From IMG/VR virus record IMGVR_UViG_3300048872_000026, positions 1 to 27,852 of that record: a stretch of 27,852 nucleotides of DNA; one strand, 5' to 3'. This document shows, piece by piece, positions 22,091 through 27,852 of the stretch. Each line of letters begins with the position of its first letter. Positions within the stretch are counted from its first letter, which is position 1. The notes under the pieces were generated by a model. The model made no database searches. It had not been told where the DNA came from and was given only the letters and a program-made list of their open reading frames with translations. This stretch comes from a virus. Made by a program: the position numbers and the translations under genes.

Positions 22091-24696
22091 TGCTTCAGAC
22101 CCGACCGTGCGACGTAAGCCCAAATCAAGATAACGACAAGTACACTATCGCCCTGCAAGACATTACGGGGCGATGGGTTGGACTTCCCGTTCCCCAAAAT
22201 CAGATCAGCCAAAGAAGCACTAATGCCCCCTCCCCGCTTCAAAACGTGGGCTTCAACTCGTTTCACGCAGGAAGAGGATTCGACAAGTTTGTCCCCAACC
22301 AATACGGATTCTACAATAGCAGAAGTGCGTGGACCACCACGCCCGGAAAGGTACACGCTACCCAGCTTTTTAGATGGGCGAAGGGGCTTCGGAACGCGGA
22401 TTTCAACATGCCGGACGCCAGCGGGGTCACTTGGAAGAGGCTTACCGGAACGCAGAGATACCTTGACGTTTCTTTTGTGGCGTCGGCCACATACACCGCC
22501 GCCAGATTGGTGCTTCTTATCCGCCGCAGGGTGCCCGCCGGATCAGTGGGCGTCCCCGGAACTTTTACCGCAGAAGTCTGCGCCGATAGTGCGGCGTATC
22601 CGGGCACCGTAGCCACCACGTCCACCGTAACATCAGCAACAATCACGGATGTGGTTAGTGAGTACTATGTTTGGGGAATATCAACGGCTCTTGTTTCAGG
22701 GACGACTTATCACGTCAAGGTCTACGGCGCTTCCACTGACCGAGACGAGGCTTGTTGGGAAATAGCCGTAGATCCCACGGCTTCAGGATTGTCCAACAGC
22801 GTCAATACCAACTGGAGTTCCACGTCCCAGGCTACTACATTCTCTCCGTACTACAGAGTCACAGACGCGGACACTGCTAGAACTTTCAAGCCGTTCATTT
22901 GGGACCGCGCACTTTATCTTGTAGACATCAAAGACAACGGCACAACAGCCAGCCAGCTCTACATCAACGGTGTTCGAGGAAAAGCCACCAGCGGATCGAC
23001 CACGACCATCGTGGACACGGGTAATGGAACTTACGGCGGGACGGCATGGCCCACCAACAGGTTTACCAATGCCTACGTTCACTGCATCAGGGGAACGGGG
23101 CAGGGGCAGACGGCTATTATTACGTCTAACAATGGCACAACGCTTAACTTCGCGGCCCAGACCATAGCCTTCGACTCAACGTCGGAATACCTTGTATATT
23201 CTACAGATTGGTTTGTGGAGATTAGCACTACCGGACTAGGGGTAGTCACGGGACAGCCCTGTATTCAGAATGGCATTGTTTACTTCCCGCAGGGCGATTC
23301 GGTAAACATTAGAATTATGCACATGGACTACACCGACGCGGATGACCACGCCTTCGACGTAGAGAATTCAAACAACAACAAAGCCTACTTTCTCACCGAC
23401 GGCTACGACGCCGCTGCCGGGCCGCAGATGTGGAGAGCTAATGAAGCAGTAACTACGGGAACTCCAGCGGCCAAGAAGATTTCAGTCGCCCGCGCACCTA
23501 CCACACCATCTGGTACACCAGTGCCGTTCGGGACCGACGTTCTCTTTGGCGCGTCCATTCCGACAGGGGACAACACCAATCTAATAACAAACATCATCTT
23601 TAGCGACGAGAATTTGTACGTCCCGAAGGAAGACAGTTTATTCGTTATCAACGCCGACCGCGCTTCGCAAATAAAAATAGGGGCCGATACCGCCCCCGAC
23701 ATCTACAACGGTATCTGTGCAGTGATTGGTGCGGACAAGCAGATTTACATGGGGTGGGAGAAGGACGTATACCAGATCACGGGCGGCGGGGCGTATCCGT
23801 TGGGAATGCAAAGTAATCTCCCCTCCACCTATTCCGGGTATGCTGCGGATATTGAAGCCAAGAAGGGATGGATATTCGCCGCTGTAGATGCTGGAACTGG
23901 CACTTCTTCTGTGATGAAGTACTCACTGGATACTAAGTCGTGGAGTCAGCAATTCCAAAGCTACTTCGCAGGCAGACGAATTAGAAGCGTCCAATGGCAG
24001 GACTGCCCAGGAACAAGACCCAGATTATGGACCGAAGTTTCAGGCTCCCTGGTGGTACAGGAGTTCCCGCTAAACAGCGTCCGGCCCTACGATGATTCGG
24101 GACAGAAATACCAGCACGAGTTTGTTATTGAGTTTCCAACTGTAGACCTGCTCACGACAGACCCGAAGTATTTCTCAAGATTGACAGTTACTTCTCAAGG
24201 TCTTGCCCAACCCGACGACACGGAATCGGGGCATGAAATCATGGTGGAGTATCAGGCTGACAACAATGTTGGCTCTTCAACGTGGGCGCAGGCTGGAAAG
24301 ATTACTACCAGTCCTTCGGGATATGTGGATATTGGACAGGGAGGCAAGAGGATGCTTCGGATAAGACTCAGGGGAATCTCGACCGAAGCATCCGACCCTG
24401 TAATTATCGAGACCATCGGCCTGTCTCTGTTCTCGCGTCACAAACTGTCGCATCAGTGGCAGATGTTCTTCGATTTATCTTCCGACGACGACGAACAAAC
24501 GTCCCTTGACGTAATCCGATGGTTAAGGGACGCTGCACAAACATCGCAACCACTCATGCTTCTGTCTACCTACCCTCTATACCATGAAAGACTTGTTACT
24601 TTGCCAGATGAACCGCAGGCTCGTATTCAAGAATTCGATCAGGAGGCAGGGGACATAGAGGGAAATATAGGGCTTATTTTAGACGAGGTGGTATGA
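22090..24696 (+). CDS. Large tail hub/nozzle-type protein, 868 aa
   Basis: This beta-rich 868-residue protein lies after the adaptor, in the place of the tail tube B / nozzle protein of short-tailed phages. It has recognisable modules. A C-terminal-style jelly-roll segment (ARLVLLIRRRVPAGSVGVPG through GTTYHVKVYGAS, about 138-218) resembles choice-of-anchor-type sugar-binding folds. The STTTIVDT module (about 295-373) is shared with the adaptor. Repeated beta-propeller-like strands follow (DENLYVPKEDSLFVIN, ADKQIYMGWEKDVYQITGGG, AKKGWIFAAVDAGTG, about 510-620). The C-terminus is helical (LDVIRWLRDAAQTSQ). No enzyme motif. It overlaps the next gene by four bases. Confidence 0.65.
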   Translation: MLQTRPCDVSPNQDNDKYTIALQDITGRWVGLPVPQNQISQRSTNAPSPLQNVGFNSFHAGRGFDKFVPNQYGFYNSRSAWTTTPGKVHATQLFRWAKGLRNADFNMPDASGVTWKRLTGTQRYLDVSFVASATYTAARLVLLIRRRVPAGSVGVPGTFTAEVCADSAAYPGTVATTSTVTSATITDVVSEYYVWGISTALVSGTTYHVKVYGASTDRDEACWEIAVDPTASGLSNSVNTNWSSTSQATTFSPYYRVTDADTARTFKPFIWDRALYLVDIKDNGTTASQLYINGVRGKATSGSTTTIVDTGNGTYGGTAWPTNRFTNAYVHCIRGTGQGQTAIITSNNGTTLNFAAQTIAFDSTSEYLVYSTDWFVEISTTGLGVVTGQPCIQNGIVYFPQGDSVNIRIMHMDYTDADDHAFDVENSNNNKAYFLTDGYDAAAGPQMWRANEAVTTGTPAAKKISVARAPTTPSGTPVPFGTDVLFGASIPTGDNTNLITNIIFSDENLYVPKEDSLFVINADRASQIKIGADTAPDIYNGICAVIGADKQIYMGWEKDVYQITGGGAYPLGMQSNLPSTYSGYAADIEAKKGWIFAAVDAGTGTSSVMKYSLDTKSWSQQFQSYFAGRRIRSVQWQDCPGTRPRLWTEVSGSLVVQEFPLNSVRPYDDSGQKYQHEFVIEFPTVDLLTTDPKYFSRLTVTSQGLAQPDDTESGHEIMVEYQADNNVGSSTWAQAGKITTSPSGYVDIGQGGKRMLRIRLRGISTEASDPVIIETIGLSLFSRHKLSHQWQMFFDLSSDDDEQTSLDVIRWLRDAAQTSQPLMLLSTYPLYHERLVTLPDEPQARIQEFDQEAGDIEGNIGLILDEVV

Positions 24697-25337
24697 CATT
24701 TCAGCCGCGCTTGGGACTAATCTTGCTCTTCACTGGCGATTCCCGTAAGGTGAACGTCACCATCTCGAAGGCTACGTCGTTCTCTAACGTCTCGGCGAAA
24801 CTTATGCTGGGAGATCAAGACGTAACAAGCACTTATATCACCAGCACAGTCACCAGCGCCGGAAACATGCTTATCTCGGATGTGATTGGCGGGAAAGCAT
24901 CTTTGCCCGATGGAACTTATCGCTACTTCATCACGGCTACTTATGGCGGGAAAGTGCGAACATGGTATTGGGACGTTCTTGTTCTCCCCAAAGACGTATC
25001 GCGGCTCGGGGAAATACCTGCCGGGGACTACAATCCGTTCGTCGGAGACATCGTGGCTTATGAAGGCGACCAGATACTAAAGACTCTTGTGCTTCCGGCT
25101 ATATTTACCGCAGCTGTGGGCCTATTAACGCAACTGGCGTCAGACGTGACCAGCACTTATTGCAACGGGGCAGTGTCGGCTACGGTGGACACGCTCCAAA
25201 CGCATCTTATCGGTGGGGTGACGACTATTCCCGCCGGAGACTATGGCTACTTCCTGACGGCTACCTACAACAACTTGGAATCTGTATCAACATGGTTCTG
25301 GAATGTCAAGATGATAGCAAAGCAGAGTAACTCATGA
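24693..25337 (+). CDS. Tail protein with two Ig-like repeats, 214 aa
   Basis: This protein is built of two tandem beta-domains. The first contains QDVTSTYITSTVTS, LPDGTYRYFITATYGGKVRT and WYWDV (about 47-97); the second has SDVTSTYCNGAVSA, IPAGDYGYFLTATYNN and STWFWNV (about 150-208). The repeats are related by eye, so an internal duplication produced it. Its start overlaps the upstream gene (ATGA) and it overlaps the downstream gene by four bases. It is probably a tail or fibre-attachment protein binding a sugar or a fibre. Confidence 0.65.
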   Translation: MTFQPRLGLILLFTGDSRKVNVTISKATSFSNVSAKLMLGDQDVTSTYITSTVTSAGNMLISDVIGGKASLPDGTYRYFITATYGGKVRTWYWDVLVLPKDVSRLGEIPAGDYNPFVGDIVAYEGDQILKTLVLPAIFTAAVGLLTQLASDVTSTYCNGAVSATVDTLQTHLIGGVTTIPAGDYGYFLTATYNNLESVSTWFWNVKMIAKQSNS

Positions 25338-25936
25338 CAGACAGACTTGGTGACATACTAAAAGAAATGCGCGATCCAAACTTGCCGGAAGCGCGACAGG
25401 CGGAAATTGTGCGCCTGTTTAACGAGATGGGAGACCGGGAAGAGAAGTACAGGTCGTGGTTAGGAATATCTTCAAGCGAAGCGAGATTCAAGACTATTTT
25501 GGCCGACCGCTTATTTGTTAGAAAAGAGTCCATTTGGGGGTTGGCCGCAAGGTATGCTTTTTCTAATCTGAGTTTAATATCTGGGGATTATGTAGATGCT
25601 ACGCCGTGGGTGGCAAATTATGAGGATGAGGGATTTTCTGCCCTAAATACTCAAGTAACTATTAATCAAAAAGGAAGATACCAAGTTATTTTTCAGGTTT
25701 CTATTGTCAATGCTTCTCCCGCTGCGGGGGCGTGTGATGCAGGAACAAAAATAAACACCGTTCCATCCCCTCCGCAGGATGGGAAAAACTCCACCTTGGG
25801 CCAGTTTTATACATATATGAACGCCATAGAGGAGGTCGAATACGAATCGGGAGATTTGATAACTTTAACTATTAGGCAAACTCAAGGAGCAACGCTTAGC
25901 GGGGCCGGTTGGATTTCTTTTAGAAAGATACGGTAG
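25334..25936 (+). CDS. Tail protein with C1q/TNF-like C-terminal domain, 200 aa
   Basis: A helical N-terminus (MTDRLGDILKEMRDPNLPEA through LGISSSEARFKTILADRL, about 1-62) precedes a beta jelly roll: FSALNTQVTINQKGRYQVIF, TLGQFYTYMNA and YESGDLITLTIRQTQGATLS (about 97-190), with the FxxxxxGxYxxxF spacing of C1q/TNF-like trimeric domains. Such domains form receptor-binding heads. The A+T content is conspicuously higher than in neighbouring genes (44 G/C of 120 in 25561-25680 by hand count), pointing to recent acquisition. It overlaps the previous gene by four bases, and its end overlaps the minus-strand small gene. Confidence 0.55.
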   Translation: MTDRLGDILKEMRDPNLPEARQAEIVRLFNEMGDREEKYRSWLGISSSEARFKTILADRLFVRKESIWGLAARYAFSNLSLISGDYVDATPWVANYEDEGFSALNTQVTINQKGRYQVIFQVSIVNASPAAGACDAGTKINTVPSPPQDGKNSTLGQFYTYMNAIEEVEYESGDLITLTIRQTQGATLSGAGWISFRKIR

Positions 25937-26105
25937 ACGCCAGCCAATACAACAACCCCGTTGACGAGAGAAATAGCAACGTTAGGCACAAAACGTCTTT
26001 TTGGTCGGCGGTCATGTTCTCGGGGCGAACGCGCATGCCCCACTGCGCCACTCTTAGAAACAGAAGGCCGATTGTGAACAGGGCATATACAGACATCATT
26101 TCCAT
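25920..26105 (-). CDS. Minus-strand two-TM membrane protein, 61 aa
   Basis: On the minus strand AGGAT lies six bases before ATG 26105, giving MEMMSVYALFTIGLLFLRVA. Two hydrophobic segments (about 5-20 and 38-58) are joined by a polar loop (RVRPENMTADQKDVL). The gene fills the only gap in the plus-strand tail operon (25937-26157) almost exactly, and the frame looks natural. Its 3' end overlaps the C1q-like gene by 17 bases. A TTGCTA-17-TAGGAT pair upstream would make the message almost leaderless. Being near a lysozyme gene, it could be a holin or antiholin. Moderate confidence since it is short and on the opposite strand. Confidence 0.5.
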   Translation of the reverse strand: MEMMSVYALFTIGLLFLRVAQWGMRVRPENMTADQKDVLCLTLLFLSSTGLLYWLASTVSF

Positions 26106-26140
26106 GCGTTTATCCTACGCCAAACATAATGGTTTAGCAA

Positions 26141-26156
26141 TAGTACGGGAGTACTA
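26141..26156 (+). promoter_or_regulatory. Hairpin holding the ribosome-binding site
   Basis: TAGTAC-GGGA-GTACTA is a perfect six-pair palindrome with the Shine-Dalgarno GGGAG (26147-26151) in the loop and stem top, six bases before ATG 26158. Folding would partly hide the site, so it may tune translation of the short tail gene. Confidence 0.5.
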
Positions 26157-26157
26157 G

Positions 26158-26379
26158 ATGACCCTTCCTTTGACATCCTACTACGGCGGCGACCTTCCCG
26201 GACAAGGGATTTCGTCCACAATCGACTTCCCCAGTTTCATCTTGTGGGAGGACGGCTCTAAGATGCTGTGGGAGACCGGCGACAAGATTGAGTGGGCCAA
26301 TCAGACAAGCGGGTACACTCCCGACGTTGAAAAGTTCTTCAGTATGCCGCTGACTTCTTACAGCGGCGAGGCGGAATAG
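26158..26379 (+). CDS. Short tail-associated protein, 73 aa
   Basis: Starts MTLPLTSYYGGDLPGQGI. Near the end it repeats a shorter version, SMPLTSYSGEAE, so the two ends share the PLTSY(Y/S)G motif. The middle has LWEDGSKMLWETGDKIEWAN, another internal repeat (LWE(D/T)G(S/D)K). It is directly followed by the fibre gene without a gap. Probably a small tail-fibre connector; no family recognised. AGGGAG-type site is in the hairpin just before the start. Confidence 0.6.
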   Translation: MTLPLTSYYGGDLPGQGISSTIDFPSFILWEDGSKMLWETGDKIEWANQTSGYTPDVEKFFSMPLTSYSGEAE

Positions 26380-27480
26380 ATGGCAGACCAGACGATTGCG
26401 AATGCCCCGAATGGGCAGAACTCCAGCCCGGCGGGGACGGAGAAACTTCCGCTTTCCGGGGACAAGTACATCACGCTTACCAATGTGGCGAATTGGCTGA
26501 AGGATTTATCGCAGACTCTTACCAATAAGACACTGACCGTCCCTGTCATTGCCGACTTCACCAACGCAACGCACTTGCACACCAGCGCAGCGGGTGGCGG
26601 GGCCTTGTCGGGGCCGCAAGGCTACATGCGTAACGGAAGAATAAACGTCACTGTGGCATCCAACAACATTACGGTAGCCATAAAAACGGCATCTGGCGGG
26701 AACCCTAGCGCATCTGACCCTGTAATCGTAAACATCGGTGGCACAGACCGCACCATCACCGCCGCCTTGTCTGTCACCAAAAACGCGGGGACGAACTGGA
26801 TGAACCTGGGCAGCGCGTCGCTGGCCGCTCAGGAGGCTGACCTGTTTTGCTATATTGGATATAACGCTACTGACGGCGTGGTGTTGGCATTTTCTAGAAT
26901 TCCGTGGGCGCATCAGTACAGTGACTTCAGTGCATCCAGCACAAATGAAAAGTATGCCAGCATTTCAACCATCACGAACGCCGCCGCCGGGGATTACTAC
27001 GAGCTCATCGGACGGTTCGCGGCCACACTGTCAGCGGGTGCGGGTTTCACATGGACCGTGCCGGCTTTCACGGCTATAAATCTAATCAACAAGCCGATAT
27101 ATGAATCTCGGCCTCTCACGTTTATAGGTTCTTTTGCGGCTGGAACAGTGGTTTCGGGGACCGGGACATTAACCACAGCAACCGCTCTTGGTACATACAT
27201 TATCAAGGGAAGCAGAGCTATCCAGTATTGGTCTGAAGTAACCGATACGACTAATGGGACTGGTGCAACTAATATCCAGCTAAACCTTCCGTTCGCCGCT
27301 GGTACAGGCAATGGCGGGTATGGCTATACATGTTTCGGACAACGGGCGAATGACAACAAGGTTTTGATAGCCATAATAAACGTCAACGTTTCCGTGGTTA
27401 TAATTTTCCTCTACGATGGTACCTATCCCGGCGCGACCGGGAACATACTTGTTATGGGCGGAGAATACCAGGCGGCATAA
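26380..27480 (+). CDS. Tail fibre / receptor-binding protein, 366 aa
   Basis: The N-terminus (MADQTIANAPNGQNSSPAGT) continues into TLTNKTLTVPVIADFTNATH, the classic NKT-TLTxPxI fibre repeat, followed by LHTSAAGGGALSG, a known hinge in phage fibres. The rest is beta-rich with glycines and threonines (VASNNITVAIKTASGGNPSA and so on), consistent with a trimeric fibre ending in a receptor-binding tip (YTCFGQRANDNKVLIAIINV). The start abuts the previous stop exactly. It is the last structural gene before the lysozyme, the usual position for the host-recognition protein. Confidence 0.8.
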   Translation: MADQTIANAPNGQNSSPAGTEKLPLSGDKYITLTNVANWLKDLSQTLTNKTLTVPVIADFTNATHLHTSAAGGGALSGPQGYMRNGRINVTVASNNITVAIKTASGGNPSASDPVIVNIGGTDRTITAALSVTKNAGTNWMNLGSASLAAQEADLFCYIGYNATDGVVLAFSRIPWAHQYSDFSASSTNEKYASISTITNAAAGDYYELIGRFAATLSAGAGFTWTVPAFTAINLINKPIYESRPLTFIGSFAAGTVVSGTGTLTTATALGTYIIKGSRAIQYWSEVTDTTNGTGATNIQLNLPFAAGTGNGGYGYTCFGQRANDNKVLIAIINVNVSVVIIFLYDGTYPGATGNILVMGGEYQAA

Positions 27481-27564
27481 CGTGAAAAAAAAATATTGGT
27501 GCTTCTAGTTCTGATGAGAAATGGAAACGTCTTGTACTTTAATGGACATTATCTGGGAGGATAA

Positions 27565-27852
27565 ATGACCTACGGCCTCGACATATTCTACGGCGATGAC
27601 GCCCCCTCTACTTACCAGCGCATCGACTTCAACAAGATGTACGCTGCCGGTGCGCGGTTCGTAATCATCAAGGCTACCGACAATGGATTTGTAGACCCGC
27701 TGTTTATCGACAGCTACACTAGAGCTAAAGATGCCGGGTTACTCGTGGGAGCTTACCACTTCCTCCGCTGGACGGTCCCGGTTGAAAATCAGATGAGCGT
27801 ATTCACTTCGCTTATAAAGGATCATCCCTGCGACCTGCCCCCGACCGTAGAT
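27565..27852 (+). CDS. GH25 lysozyme (endolysin), N-terminal part
   Basis: AGGAGG-like GGGAGG precedes ATG 27565. The 96 visible residues start MTYGLDIFYGDDAPSTYQRI, the GH25 opening with catalytic Asp in GLDIFYGD, followed by DFNKMYAAGARFVIIKATDN and AKDAGLLVGAYHFLR, then PPTVD at the window edge, where the second catalytic acid region begins. GH25 muramidases cleave the MurNAc-GlcNAc bond to release progeny. The gene is cut by the end of the window; any cell-wall-binding domain is not seen. A minus-strand two-TM gene lies just upstream of the fibre pair. Confidence 0.9.
   Translation, partial: MTYGLDIFYGDDAPSTYQRIDFNKMYAAGARFVIIKATDNGFVDPLFIDSYTRAKDAGLLVGAYHFLRWTVPVENQMSVFTSLIKDHPCDLPPTVD

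Noticed and set aside
1-27852. CRISPR arrays or insertion sequences
   Set aside because: No regularly spaced direct repeats and no transposase or terminal inverted repeats were found by eye; the only mobile element is the group I intron with HNH.

Overview
This window is a piece of a tailed double-stranded DNA phage (or viral metagenome) genome. It carries the whole virion-assembly block of what looks like a short-tailed, podovirus-like phage: terminase, portal, LysM protein, a 1,894-residue putative ejection protein, scaffold, major capsid protein (MCP), decoration protein, adaptor, large tail hub or nozzle protein, fibres, and the start of a GH25 lysozyme. I see no tape-measure gene between the adaptor and the fibres, which is why I favour a short tail. 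The host cannot be named. The GH25 muramidase and LysM domain would suit a host with exposed peptidoglycan, but this is weak evidence.

Layout. (1) 1-2407, plus strand: small accessory genes, a NinG/Rap-like HNH protein, a tRNA-Gly(UCC), a small cysteine-rich protein, and three small membrane proteins that are holin candidates. This block ends at a strong bidirectional terminator (2422-2453). (2) 2474-3538, minus strand: an operon of four small genes with two repeated leader elements. (3) 3539-3869: a divergent regulatory region. (4) 3870-17835, plus strand: the packaging and head operon. (5) After a terminator at 17845-17870, 17895-20953 holds a five-gene glycan cassette: two related GT42/DUF115-like proteins, a methyltransferase, a small unknown and a GT-A glycosyltransferase. 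(6) 20963-27480: adaptor, tail and receptor-binding genes, interrupted by one small minus-strand two-TM gene. (7) 27565 to the end: a truncated GH25 endolysin.

The main discovery is that the MCP gene is split by a 743-nt group I intron (15850-16592) carrying an HNH endonuclease ORF. P1 with a U-G splice-site pair, P3, P4, P6, P6a, P7, P8, P9 and P10 can all be paired by eye in the canonical order. Joining the exons restores a single 405-residue MCP frame.

Regulation. Extended -10 boxes of the form TGGTANAAT recur at 857, 3853 and 14741. A 13-bp interrupted palindrome lies just upstream of two of them, upstream of the terminase block and the scaffold/MCP block, in opposite orientations. It may be a phage operator or activator site that links packaging and capsid transcription. 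Most late genes overlap by 1-17 bases or are closely spaced, consistent with translational coupling.
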